Positions 36,535-45,004 are shown, counted from the first letter of the stretch. The stretch is 64,000 nucleotides of DNA from Pollutimonas subterranea (GCF_002849655.1 NZ_PDNW01000003.1:248001-312000), one strand, 5' to 3'. The notes: generated by a model not told the origin, from the letters alone. Made by a program: numbers and translations.

Positions 36535-38535
36535 TTGAATAAACAGTGGCTTACACGCTGCGGTTGCCTAATACTGGGCGCAGCCGGAATCACGGCTCAC
36601 GCGGGGCCGTCGATGGTTCAATGCAACGGCATCAAGGATCTCGTCTTTGTCGCGCACCAAGACGACGATCTGCTTTTCATGAACCCGGATATCGAATCCA
36701 CTATTGATGCAGGCGGCTGCGTGCAAGTGGTATACCTCACCGCCAGCGAAAGGGGCGAGGGCGAGGCCTATATGCTGGGGCGTGAACGAGGTGTGCGGTC
36801 GGCATACTCCTATATGGCCCAGGAACCGAATATATGGGCCGAGGATTTCGCTGCTATCCACGATAGGCATGTGGCGCGTTTTACTTTGCATGGGAACAAA
36901 CGCCTGCAATTATTGCACCTGCGGCTTAAAGATCCATGGCTGGGCAAAGGCTGGGGCAGCTTGACGCCGCTCTCCCGGACCGAATCCGTAGCAGGCGCAA
37001 CAGTCGAATCGTTGGGCCCCGCTGCAGAAATCTATTCACGATCCGACCTTGTAGAAACCCTGGAAAACATCATCCAGGACTATCAGCCTTCCACCATCCG
37101 GCACATGGATGGCAGCATTACGGTTCCGTATGAGCGCTTATGTTGGCGCTGCGCCGGTCACGCCCATCCCGACCATATCGCAAGCGCGCGGCTGGTGCAT
37201 GATGCCATCGTGAATCAACCCGGCAATTATGCTGAAATTGCTTACGTTGATTACCCCAGCCAAGAGCGCGCCGCCAATTTGTCCGCTACGGAGATCACCG
37301 AGAAGACCCAGGCTTTTCGACGTTACGCCTGGGATGATTACCGATATTGCGCCAATGCCCGGCTATGCCAGGAACCTGCGGGCCCTGCGGCGGCCTGGGT
37401 GGGACGGGCCTACTATGTGTCGCGCAATAATGAAGCGCCTTACATAGTAAGTCGCCTCGATGGAGGCTTCTTTGTGTTTGCACTCGGCGAGGCCAATGCC
37501 GCGGCCAATGCGTGGCAAAGTACCGGACAGCAATGGATCAGCCTGGGCGGGCGTACTGCCGACCCCATCGCAGCGTTCGAAAGCAGCAACGGCCGCCCAG
37601 GAGTCTTTGCCCGCGACGCCACTGGCCTGGCATGGGTCAGCACCCAGACACCGGCAGGTAGCTGGGCAAGCTGGCAACTGATTCCGGGGGCTCGGATCAC
37701 TTATTTGCCGGTAGTGTCAGCGGAAGGCCCTTTACTTGCGGTTGCGATGGGAAACGATGGTCTTCTTCACTATGCCAAGCCGGAAAATGACTCGGGCGCG
37801 TGGACGGCCTGGCGTGCACTGCCGCCGCTGCCGGGAGCCTTGCCTCGGGTAGCTCTTGCATCCGATGATTCCGGCGCATCCATGGTATTTGCAACGGACG
37901 AAGCGGGGCGCCTCTGGCATAGCGTCTACCGGACCCGTTGGTCACCGTGGCAACGAATCAATGTGCCCGACACCGACGGAGGGCTGGCTGCACTGCAAAA
38001 TGCCAGTCACATCATTGAGTTATATCTCCGTGACAAGGCCAGCGGCCACATGCTGCAGATTGTCCAGCAACAAACGGGCGATCCCGCCGGCTGGTCGCAA
38101 CCGACCGATCTGGGTTTGACCTATATTGGGAGCCCCGCCGTCGGCTTGAACGAAACAGGCGCCGTAGCGGTGGCCGCGCTTGAGCATCCGGGCGGACCCT
38201 TATGGCTGATGGAGGCGGGGCAGGCCACAAGGCTGACGGCCACGGCCGGATCGCTGCCATCCCTGGGAACCATTGGAGGCGCATTTTATGTCGCGGCACG
38301 AAGCGCGGAAGCAACACAGGCCTATTGGGTAAGGGTGCGCCGCCATGGCGCATGGGACGAGCCCAAGATGATTAAGGCCCCACCCGCGGATGGCGGTGGG
38401 GCCTTCAAGCCAGACTACTCTCAGGAAACAATCCCGATCAAGCCTTTACCCTCGCCCTACGTCCGGCAGGGGGCTCCATCGATTGCGGCGTTCACGGGTT
38501 CCACCGACGCATTGTCCGGAGACACACACCCTTAG
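36535..38535 (+). CDS. Secreted PIG-L deacetylase with C-terminal propeller-like domain
   Basis: The 666-residue product starts at TTG (36535) and has a Sec signal ending AHA near residue 23. The N-terminal PIG-L/LmbE domain has the zinc motif AHQDDD (40-45) and the second motif HPDH (211-214), so it is probably a zinc-dependent N-deacetylase of an amino sugar. Residues about 300-610 contain repeated WQ/WS blades (for example WQSTGQQWISLGG, WASWQLIPGA, WSPWQRINVP) resembling a PLL/fucolectin-type beta-propeller that could bind glycans. The last 43 residues are encoded across a terminator-like hairpin and may be a read-through tail. Confidence 0.82.
   Translation: MNKQWLTRCGCLILGAAGITAHAGPSMVQCNGIKDLVFVAHQDDDLLFMNPDIESTIDAGGCVQVVYLTASERGEGEAYMLGRERGVRSAYSYMAQEPNIWAEDFAAIHDRHVARFTLHGNKRLQLLHLRLKDPWLGKGWGSLTPLSRTESVAGATVESLGPAAEIYSRSDLVETLENIIQDYQPSTIRHMDGSITVPYERLCWRCAGHAHPDHIASARLVHDAIVNQPGNYAEIAYVDYPSQERAANLSATEITEKTQAFRRYAWDDYRYCANARLCQEPAGPAAAWVGRAYYVSRNNEAPYIVSRLDGGFFVFALGEANAAANAWQSTGQQWISLGGRTADPIAAFESSNGRPGVFARDATGLAWVSTQTPAGSWASWQLIPGARITYLPVVSAEGPLLAVAMGNDGLLHYAKPENDSGAWTAWRALPPLPGALPRVALASDDSGASMVFATDEAGRLWHSVYRTRWSPWQRINVPDTDGGLAALQNASHIIELYLRDKASGHMLQIVQQQTGDPAGWSQPTDLGLTYIGSPAVGLNETGAVAVAALEHPGGPLWLMEAGQATRLTATAGSLPSLGTIGGAFYVAARSAEATQAYWVRVRRHGAWDEPKMIKAPPADGGGAFKPDYSQETIPIKPLPSPYVRQGAPSIAAFTGSTDALSGDTHP
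38374..38405. terminator. Terminator-like hairpin inside the PIG-L reading frame
   Basis: AAGGCCCCACC (38374-38384) and its exact complement (38395-38405) form an 11-bp G+C-rich stem. It lies 130 bp before the stop of the PIG-L gene, and a TAA in another frame sits at the foot of the stem (38373-38375). The position suggests the ancestral gene ended here. Confidence 0.5.
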
Positions 38536-38551
38536 CGAGGCGCAAACGGAC

Positions 38552-39331
38552 CTAGTCCCAATAGCCGTGATGGCCGTAGTATTGGTGCAGTTCCGTTTCG
38601 TAATTTCGGTTCAGCGGTGCATCCTCGTCGTACTCGGGGCTGTTCTTGATTTGCTCGCGCGACAATTTCGTCTGGACGGTAGAGTCGGACCAGTCGATAC
38701 GTTCTATCCACTTCGTGCCCAGCAACACTTTCTTACCGCCCGGCCACCAGTTTCGGGTGTCCACCAACAGATATCTCACCGCCCAGTCCTTATCATCGAA
38801 GATGAAATCCTTGACGTGGCCGATTTCCTCGTCCGTGCCAAGGATATGATATCCACTGACCTTATCGCTGCTGCGCAGGTGACTGTCTTGCTGTTCATCC
38901 GTCGCTCGCTGAGCCAGATCCTCGGGTCGCTCGCTCATAGGCGGCACGCTCCCGGCGTCCGGCATCGGATACTCGGGATAACCGGCTGCTCCCCAAAGAT
39001 ACGGACCCGTCCAATAATTACCGTAGCCGTAATATTGCGAGTAGTCGCCTTCCAGCTGGCGCGAAATCGGTTGATGCGTGTCGATGTCGGGACTGTTCTT
39101 AACTTGTTCGCGCGTCAGCGAGACTTCGATTATTCCGTCTTCGTCGTTGATATGCGTGACGGAATAGGGCGAGATAAGCACTTTACGACTGGACAGCCAC
39201 GAGCCTGTTTCCACAACAAGGTAACGAATGCCCCATCGCTCATCGTCGAAATAGACTTCTTTGACACTGCCTAATTCGTCATCGGTGGCCTGAATGGTGT
39301 AGCCGTGCACACTGTCTACGGTACGTAACAT
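38552..39331 (-). CDS. Protein with two PRC-barrel domains
   Basis: The 259-residue protein consists of two PRC-barrel repeats (about residues 1-85 and 150-235). Each begins with a SxxGY-type strand, has a FDD-(E/K)-W-(G/A)-(I/V)-RYL block, and ends with REQ(V/I)KNSP. The linker (about 95-140) is rich in Tyr, Gly and Pro. PRC barrels often bind RNA or membrane-linked partners, but small two-domain members like this are of unknown function and are commonly seen near stress genes. It converges with the PIG-L gene. Confidence 0.88.
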   Translation of the reverse strand: MLRTVDSVHGYTIQATDDELGSVKEVYFDDERWGIRYLVVETGSWLSSRKVLISPYSVTHINDEDGIIEVSLTREQVKNSPDIDTHQPISRQLEGDYSQYYGYGNYWTGPYLWGAAGYPEYPMPDAGSVPPMSERPEDLAQRATDEQQDSHLRSSDKVSGYHILGTDEEIGHVKDFIFDDKDWAVRYLLVDTRNWWPGGKKVLLGTKWIERIDWSDSTVQTKLSREQIKNSPEYDEDAPLNRNYETELHQYYGHHGYWD

Positions 39332-39407
39332 AAGCGTTCTCCTTTTGGTTGTCTGGAATGCTTACAGCAAACACCGTGCCTGGTCGCGCCAGTCATCGAC
39401 ATGGACT

Positions 39408-39605
39408 TCACTTTTGCACGGGAGAATAGCCGGCCTCGCGTATGGCCGCTGCGACGGCGGCTACGTCGCTTGCGCCATTTACCCTTACACGGTGGCTGGA
39501 CAGGTCGATATCGACCACGGCGCCCGGCGAGGCGTCCTGAACGGCGCGGGTAATGGCGGCCACACAATGACCGCAGGTCATGTCGTTGACGTGGAAATCA
39601 AACAT
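39408..39605 (-). CDS. copZ: Copper chaperone CopZ (HMA domain)
   Basis: The 65-residue protein is a single heavy-metal-associated domain with the metal motif MTCGHC near residue 8. It is a cytosolic Cu(I) carrier. The start at 39605 is favoured by GGAG 9 bases upstream; an earlier in-frame ATG four codons upstream (MENAMF) overlaps that site. It is divergent from cueR, and its promoter has the 19-bp spacer typical of MerR-family control. No copper ATPase gene is beside it in the window. Confidence 0.92.
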   Translation of the reverse strand: MFDFHVNDMTCGHCVAAITRAVQDASPGAVVDIDLSSHRVRVNGASDVAAVAAAIREAGYSPVQK

Positions 39606-39650
39606 TGCATTCTCCATGAGGTAGCAGCCCAATGCTGCACACAAGAAGAT

Positions 39651-39681
39651 AGCCTAAGGGTTCCTATTATGGTAATGTCAA
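39651..39681 (-). promoter_or_regulatory. CueR-type promoter of copZ
   Basis: On the minus strand TTGACA (39681-39676) and TAGGCT (39656-39651) are separated by 19 bp. That over-long spacer is the hallmark of promoters remodelled by MerR-family activators. The spacer contains an imperfect dyad around ACCATAATAGG. The divergent cueR gene starts 24 bp away. Confidence 0.8.
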
Positions 39682-39704
39682 GGGCGCTATCGCACATATA
39701 GGGC

Positions 39705-40139
39705 ATGAACGTGAATATAGGACAAGCATCAGCCGAATCCGGCGTCACCGCCAAGATGATTCGCTATTACGAGAGCATAGAGCTTGTGGCCGCCGCGTCG
39801 CGCAGCGACTCCGGCTATCGGCAATATTCCGCGAAGGACGTGCAGGCCTTGCGGTTCATCAAACGGTCACGCGACCTCGGGTTTCCGCTGGAACGCATCA
39901 AGACACTTCTCGGGCTGTGGCAAGACACCGGCAGAAAAAGCGGCGACGTCAAGAAGCTGGCACGCGAACATATTGCCGGGCTCGACGACCATATTGCCAA
40001 ACTTCAGTCCATACGCGACGAGCTCGAACATCTGGTTGATTGCTGCCATGGAGATAATCGGCCTGACTGCCCGATTCTCGCTGACCTGGCGAAATCACAA
40101 TTGGTAGTTGCCGAAGTCGGCAGGACACAAAATGTATAG
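39705..40139 (+). CDS. cueR: CueR-type copper-responsive MerR regulator
   Basis: The 144-residue protein has the N-terminal MerR helix-turn-helix (NIGQASAESGVTAKMIRYYESIELV), a dimerisation helix (about 80-118) and a C-terminal metal loop CCHGDNRPDCPIL. The cysteine pair around the loop matches Cu(I)/Ag(I) sensors (CueR/HmrR) rather than mercury or zinc sensors. It is divergent from copZ, its probable target. The final residues beyond the loop (SQLVVAEVGRTQNV) are longer than in E. coli CueR. Confidence 0.92.
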   Translation: MNVNIGQASAESGVTAKMIRYYESIELVAAASRSDSGYRQYSAKDVQALRFIKRSRDLGFPLERIKTLLGLWQDTGRKSGDVKKLAREHIAGLDDHIAKLQSIRDELEHLVDCCHGDNRPDCPILADLAKSQLVVAEVGRTQNV

Positions 40140-40190
40140 TATCTTGATATCCTGTCACACTTAACTCTGGTGCCACCAAGGACTTTCAAC

Positions 40191-42326
40191 ATGCGGCTTC
40201 CGTTTTATCAACGAACCATCCTGGCCGCTGCGATCTTGTCGGCAACATCAAGCACATTGGCGCAGCAGTCCGCCGAAACTCTCGCTCCCATCATCGTGCA
40301 AACCACACGTACCGAGGCATCCTTGCTTGAAACACCGGCCTCGGTTTCGATTATCGACGGCGACACCCTGCGGCAAGACAGGCTCCAGGTCAATTTGTCG
40401 GAAAGCCTGGGCAGCGTACCAGGTGTACAAATACAAAACCGCCAAAATTACGCACAGGACCTTCAAATCTCCATACGCGGTTTCGGCGCGCGGTCGGCGT
40501 TTGGCGTGCGTGGCCTGCGCCTGTATGTAGACGGTATTCCCGCCACCATGCCCGACGGGCAGGGCCAAACGTCCAATATCGATATCGCGTCCATCGACCG
40601 TATCGAAATTCTTCGTGGGCCTTTTTCCGCGCTATATGGAAACTCATCGGGCGGCGTCATCCAGGTCTTTACAGAAGACGGGTCTTCACCCACTACGTTG
40701 TCGGCAGGCATGGCGGCAGGAAGCTATGGCACCTATCGCTACGGAGCCAAGGCCAAGGGGCTCAGTCAACTGGGAAGCACGGAACTCGATTACGTACTAA
40801 GCGCGAACCGGTTTACAACGCAAGGCTACCGGGACCACAGCGGTACGCGTAAAAACCTGGGCAACATGAAACTGGGCCTGCAGTTCAACGATGACAGCCG
40901 GCTCACCCTGATCGGCAATAGCGTGGACATCAAGGCAGACGATCCACTGGGCCTTGACCGCGACACCTTTGAAAACGACCCGCGCAGTGTCTACGGCGGG
41001 GCGCTGGACTACAACACGCGCAAGACCGTCAAACAGACGCAAGGCGGCCTGATCTACGATCACCGCATCAGCACGAATCATGAATTGCGCGCCATGGTTT
41101 ATTTTGGTCAACGCAAAACAACGCAGTACCAATCCATTCCGTTCTTTGCACAAACCAGCGCTTCCAATCCCTTGCACGCGGGCGGCCTTATAGACCTCAA
41201 GCGCAACTACGGCGGCGCCGACCTGCGCTGGACCTCCAAGCTGGCTTTTGCCGGCAAGCCCCTCACGCTTATCGGCGGTATTGCCTACGATGAAATGACC
41301 GAGCAACGCAAAGGCTATTTCAATTTCGTCAATACCCCAACTGGGCGACAGCTCGGCGTGCAAGGCGACTTACGCCGGGACGAGACCAACAAAAGCTGGA
41401 ACCTCGATCCCTATCTTCAGGCATCCTGGCAATTTGCAGAGCAATGGACACTCGATGGCGGGCTCCGGTACAGCACAGTCGATTTCTCTTCAAACGACCA
41501 TTACATCAACCAAATCAATGACGACGGCAGTGGCGATGCGCGCTACCAGAAGGCACTGCCCGTGGTCTCGCTGCGTTTTGCGGCAACACCCGATATCAGT
41601 CTTTACGCGTCGGCCGGGCGGGGGTTCGAAACGCCCACCTTCAACGAAATTTCTTACCGGTCCGGCGGCGTGGCGGGCTTGAACTTCAACCTGCAGCCAT
41701 CCGTCAATAACAGCGTCGAGCTCGGAGCCAAGGCTCAAATCGGGGCTGGTCTCCTCACTGCGGCCTTATTCCAGACCCGCACTTCAGACGAGATCGTGAC
41801 AGCAGAAAGCGTGGGCGGCCGCACTGTATACCAGAATGCCGGCGGTACGCGCCGCAACGGCTTTGAACTGGGCTGGACCGGGAAGTTCTCGCGCAACTGG
41901 AATACCGACCTGGCCTACACCTGGCTAGACGCCGAATATCGTGATAATTGCCTTTCCCCTACGTGCTCCAGTCCCATCTACGCCGGCAATAAAATACCGG
42001 GAATTGCGCGCCAGGCCTTCTATGCCGCCGTCGGCTGGACGCCACCCACCGGATGGCGGGCGGGCGTCGAAGCCCGTTACTTAAGTGATATCCCGGTAAA
42101 CGACGCCAACAGCGAATCAACTCCCGCCTATTTCGTGGCCGCAGTCAGCGCCGGTTACCTGTGGCGTACGGGTCCTTGGGAAGTCAGTACCTTTGCGCGC
42201 ATCGACAACCTGTTCGATCGGCATTATGCAGGTTCGGTTATCGTAAATGAAGGAAATCAGCGCTACTACGAGCCGGCTCCGGGGCGTAACTGGAGCGCCG
42301 GCACGAACATCAGCTATTCCTTCTGA
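40191..42326 (+). CDS. yncD: TonB-dependent receptor of the YncD/PqqU family
   Basis: The 711-residue outer-membrane receptor has a Sec signal, a plug domain and a 22-strand barrel ending in NISYSF. It matches E. coli YncD along its whole length as remembered: QNRQNYAQDLQISIRGFG, RLYVDGIPATMPDGQGQTSN, RGPFSALYGNSSGGV, GYRDHSG, NSVDIKADDP, KTTQYQSIP, AGRGFETPT, and GSVIVNEGNQRYYEP. YncD was renamed PqqU because it imports the cofactor PQQ. The ATG at 40191 follows AAGGA by 8 bases. A PQQ-type dehydrogenase gene lies 600 bp downstream. Confidence is high for the family and moderate for the substrate. Confidence 0.9.
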   Translation: MRLPFYQRTILAAAILSATSSTLAQQSAETLAPIIVQTTRTEASLLETPASVSIIDGDTLRQDRLQVNLSESLGSVPGVQIQNRQNYAQDLQISIRGFGARSAFGVRGLRLYVDGIPATMPDGQGQTSNIDIASIDRIEILRGPFSALYGNSSGGVIQVFTEDGSSPTTLSAGMAAGSYGTYRYGAKAKGLSQLGSTELDYVLSANRFTTQGYRDHSGTRKNLGNMKLGLQFNDDSRLTLIGNSVDIKADDPLGLDRDTFENDPRSVYGGALDYNTRKTVKQTQGGLIYDHRISTNHELRAMVYFGQRKTTQYQSIPFFAQTSASNPLHAGGLIDLKRNYGGADLRWTSKLAFAGKPLTLIGGIAYDEMTEQRKGYFNFVNTPTGRQLGVQGDLRRDETNKSWNLDPYLQASWQFAEQWTLDGGLRYSTVDFSSNDHYINQINDDGSGDARYQKALPVVSLRFAATPDISLYASAGRGFETPTFNEISYRSGGVAGLNFNLQPSVNNSVELGAKAQIGAGLLTAALFQTRTSDEIVTAESVGGRTVYQNAGGTRRNGFELGWTGKFSRNWNTDLAYTWLDAEYRDNCLSPTCSSPIYAGNKIPGIARQAFYAAVGWTPPTGWRAGVEARYLSDIPVNDANSESTPAYFVAAVSAGYLWRTGPWEVSTFARIDNLFDRHYAGSVIVNEGNQRYYEPAPGRNWSAGTNISYSF

Positions 42327-42353
42327 AGCAGCGGTTGCTACCATTCCGCTACA

Positions 42354-42396
42354 GGCGGCGGCCATAGCCTTACGGGCTACGGTTGCGGCCTTTTTT
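42354..42396 (+). terminator. Intrinsic terminator after the receptor gene
   Basis: A G+C-rich imperfect stem (about 42354-42369 with 42375-42390, loop TTACG) with G-U pairs is followed by six T residues (42391-42396). It lies 28 bp after the receptor stop. Confidence 0.75.
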
Positions 42397-42402
42397 AATC
42401 CG

Positions 42403-42675
42403 TCAGTTTTTTAATGCTTTTTCCAGCAGCGCGCCTATCACCTCGTTGGTACTGATATTTTGCGCAGTGGCCAAGGCGCGAATTTCATCGGCCTGGGTTT
42501 GCTTGATCTTGACGGGAAACGCGACCAGTCCCAGGGCTTGGTCAAGCTTGCGCTGTTCGCGGCGATCAATAGGGGCGCCGGCGGAATCGCTGGAAAAACG
42601 ACCAGGAGTACCGTCTTTCTTCATTTTCTCCACGATTTTCAACGCTTTGTTCTTTTCCAGATCGGTCTTCTTCAT
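42403..42675 (-). CDS. Conserved hypothetical protein
   Basis: The 90-residue protein has a basic N-terminus (MKKTDLEKNKALKIVEKMKKDG), a conserved DRREQRKLDQALGLVAFPVK block and a C-terminal helical segment that resembles ribbon-helix-helix or short DNA-binding modules (ISTNEVIGALLEKALKN). I recall similar small proteins in Burkholderiales but no known function. It has good codon structure and converges with the receptor gene across the terminator. Confidence 0.75.
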   Translation of the reverse strand: MKKTDLEKNKALKIVEKMKKDGTPGRFSSDSAGAPIDRREQRKLDQALGLVAFPVKIKQTQADEIRALATAQNISTNEVIGALLEKALKN

Positions 42676-42874
42676 GTGGTTCCATCACTAGGGTTCTATG
42701 GCAAGCAAATTGCGCCACGATGTGGATTATACGGTGTGTCCGGGAAATGGCCGACGGGCAGCATGGCAAGAAATAGCCTTGCGCCCGGGTTGATCATCCG
42801 GCATTGGGCGGTTCTTGAATTCTAGGGTAAACGGCCTAGTGTTTCAGTAGTGAATGGGTGTAGCATCAATACGC

Positions 42875-42888
42875 TTGCGGTACCGCAA
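42875..42888. promoter_or_regulatory. Perfect palindrome before the PQQ-type dehydrogenase gene
   Basis: TTGCGGTACCGCAA is a 14-bp perfect palindrome, 36 bp before the ATG of the dehydrogenase. It could be an operator or a leader hairpin. No adjacent regulator gene points to its binding protein. Confidence 0.45.
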
Positions 42889-42924
42889 AAACGCCAAGCT
42901 TTTCTCATATCTGGAGACAATACA

Positions 42925-44187
42925 ATGAAAGTCACGATGCGTGTTTCGGCTGTTGTAGTGGGTGTTGCCTGCGGTGCTTTTGCAGGCTTTGCAATGGCCC
43001 AGGATAATGTTCAGAAACTCATGAACATGAATACCACGGGGGCATCGCTTGATATCGAATCCGTGCCGCAAACCGGCCCTCAAGCCGATAACATAAAGCG
43101 CAATCTCGAAAACATAAAACTGCCGCCGGGCTTCAAGATTGCGCTTTATGCCGTTGTGCCTGACGCCCGGCACATGGCCGTCGGCCCCTCTACCGGCGTG
43201 GTTTTTGTCGGCACACGCAAGACGAAAATCTGGTCGGTCACCGACAGGACCAAAGCCCGCGTCGCCGATGACGTAAAACGCTTTGCACCTTCTGTGACCA
43301 TGAAGGTACCCAATGGCGTGTGCTTTTCCCGGGATGGCATGCTTTACGCCGTCGAGCATAATCGGGTGCTGGTGTATCCGGCCGCGGAATTCTTCTACGA
43401 GGGACCGGATGTAGCAGCCGGCATTGTCGTGCCACAAGGCGAACTGGTTCCGGTGACGGAAGAAAGTTTCAACCATGGTGCTCGAGCCTGCCGTGTCGGT
43501 CCCGACAACAAGCTCTACATCACCTTGGGCAATCCTTTCAATGTCCCCTCGGCTGAAAAAGCCGAGATATACGGCAAAAACGGGATGATGGGCATCGTAC
43601 GCATGGACCAGAACGGGCAGAACCGCGAAGTCTACGCGCAAGGCGTGCGCAACTCAGTGGGACTGGACTTCAATCCCGATGACAAGACCCTGTGGTTCAC
43701 CGATAACCAGGTGGATGGCATGGGAGACGACATCCCTCCTGGTGAACTGAACAGGGCGACCGAAATGGGGCAGCATTTCGGCTTCCCGTATTATGGCGGC
43801 GGGGACGTGAAAACGGTGGAATTCAAGGATGCTGAAGTACCCGTCGACGTCGTTTTCCCGCAAGTCGAAATGGACGCCCATGCCGCCGATCTGGGAATGA
43901 CATTCTATAGCGGCCAGATGTTCCCGGAGCAGTATCGGGGCGGTATCTTTTCTGCTCAGCACGGGTCCTGGAATCGCACTACGCCTGTTGGCGCGCGCCT
44001 TATGTTCACCAGCCTCAAGGAAGACGGCACCGCCGACACGACCGAAGTATTCGCCGAAGGATGGCTTAGCCCCAATAACGAGTATCTGGGCCGCCCGGTC
44101 GATGTAGCCGTACTGCCCGATGGTTCGTTGCTGGTGTCTGACGACTATGTCGGCGCCATTTACCGGATCTCGTATGAAGGCGAGTAG
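42925..44187 (+). CDS. PQQ-dependent aldose/sorbosone dehydrogenase family protein
   Basis: The 420-residue product has a Sec signal (AGFAMAQ end) and a six-bladed GDH-B/sorbosone dehydrogenase beta-propeller. Visible family blocks are GVRNSVGLDFNP, LWFTDNQVDGMGDDIPPGELN, MDAHAADLGMTFYSG, FSAQHGSWNRT and GRPVDVAVLPDGSLLVSDDYVGAIYRI; these line the PQQ pocket. It should act in the periplasm on a sugar or alcohol not identifiable here. TGGAGA precedes the ATG. Its end overlaps a cytochrome c gene by 14 bp, which is the probable electron acceptor. Confidence 0.9.
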   Translation: MKVTMRVSAVVVGVACGAFAGFAMAQDNVQKLMNMNTTGASLDIESVPQTGPQADNIKRNLENIKLPPGFKIALYAVVPDARHMAVGPSTGVVFVGTRKTKIWSVTDRTKARVADDVKRFAPSVTMKVPNGVCFSRDGMLYAVEHNRVLVYPAAEFFYEGPDVAAGIVVPQGELVPVTEESFNHGARACRVGPDNKLYITLGNPFNVPSAEKAEIYGKNGMMGIVRMDQNGQNREVYAQGVRNSVGLDFNPDDKTLWFTDNQVDGMGDDIPPGELNRATEMGQHFGFPYYGGGDVKTVEFKDAEVPVDVVFPQVEMDAHAADLGMTFYSGQMFPEQYRGGIFSAQHGSWNRTTPVGARLMFTSLKEDGTADTTEVFAEGWLSPNNEYLGRPVDVAVLPDGSLLVSDDYVGAIYRISYEGE

Positions 44188-44512
44188 TTGCGTTATGGCG
44201 GTCGCGAGCCAATGTTTCCTGACCTTGGCCGCGCTGTCGCTGACGGCGCCGGCCTGGTCTGCCGATATGGCGGTGGGCCGGGCCAAAGCGGTGCAATGCG
44301 CAACATGCCACGGCATGAACGGGATTGCAACGCTGCCCGGGGCACCGAACCTGGCGGGGCAAGACACCACCTACTTGGCCAAGGCGCTGCGCGACTTCAA
44401 GTCGGGAGCACGCAAAGACGAGATGATGTCGCTGATGGCGGCAAACTTGTCCGACACCGACATCGAGAATCTGGCGGCGTTCTACGGCGGCCTGCAATGC
44501 AAGCCCGAATAA
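44174..44512 (+). CDS. Periplasmic c-type cytochrome
   Basis: The 112-residue product has a Sec signal (about residues 1-30, ending AWSA) and a single haem site CATCHG at about 42-47. Methionine residues in MMSLMAANLSD may supply the axial ligand, as in cytochrome c553-type proteins. Its start lies inside the dehydrogenase gene (14-bp overlap), so the two are coupled and it probably accepts electrons from that dehydrogenase. Confidence 0.92.
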   Translation: MKASSCVMAVASQCFLTLAALSLTAPAWSADMAVGRAKAVQCATCHGMNGIATLPGAPNLAGQDTTYLAKALRDFKSGARKDEMMSLMAANLSDTDIENLAAFYGGLQCKPE

Positions 44513-44587
44513 GCTGAAATCGCGGAACTCGCATGATGTGCCTCTATGACATAATAATTTCCGGAGCGACTTTTCACGGACGTAATT

Positions 44588-45004
44588 ATGGAAGCAACTT
44601 TTCGCATACTGGCCGAACGGATTTCGAATATCGTAGGCACATCATGGTCGTTCATGACAGCCATCGGCCTGGTTCTTGTCTGGGCAATCACCGGACCGTT
44701 GTTCGGGTTTTCCGACACCTGGCAATTGGTGATCAATACTGGCACGACCATCATCACCTTCCTGATGGTCTTCCTTATCCAGAACACGCAGAATCGCGAA
44801 GCAGTAAGCGTTCAACTCAAGCTGGACGAACTGCTTTGCTCCGTGCAGGGCGCTCGTACCGAATTGGTTAATCTTGACACGCTTAGCGACGCCGACCTGA
44901 TGCGCCTGAAGAAAGAATTCGAGCGCCTGGGAAAAGAAAACGGGTCGGACACTATGATGGCGATGGATACCGAAGTCACTTCAGCCTTCCAGCACAACCC
45001 TTGA
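44588..45004 (+). CDS. Low-affinity iron permease family protein
   Basis: The 138-residue protein has two membrane helices (about residues 20-40 and 48-66) within the conserved block SWSFMTAIGLVLVWAITGP and ITFLMVFLIQNTQNR, then a soluble C-terminal helix region. This is the PF04120 pattern; the yeast Fet4 name may not reflect bacterial function. Its 3' end overlaps the nosX gene by 24 bp, tail to tail. Confidence 0.85.
   Translation: MEATFRILAERISNIVGTSWSFMTAIGLVLVWAITGPLFGFSDTWQLVINTGTTIITFLMVFLIQNTQNREAVSVQLKLDELLCSVQGARTELVNLDTLSDADLMRLKKEFERLGKENGSDTMMAMDTEVTSAFQHNP

Noticed and set aside
40191-42326. Copper-related receptor (OprC type) because cueR/copZ is adjacent
   Set aside because: The blocks match YncD throughout, and the gene is separated from cueR by its own leader.
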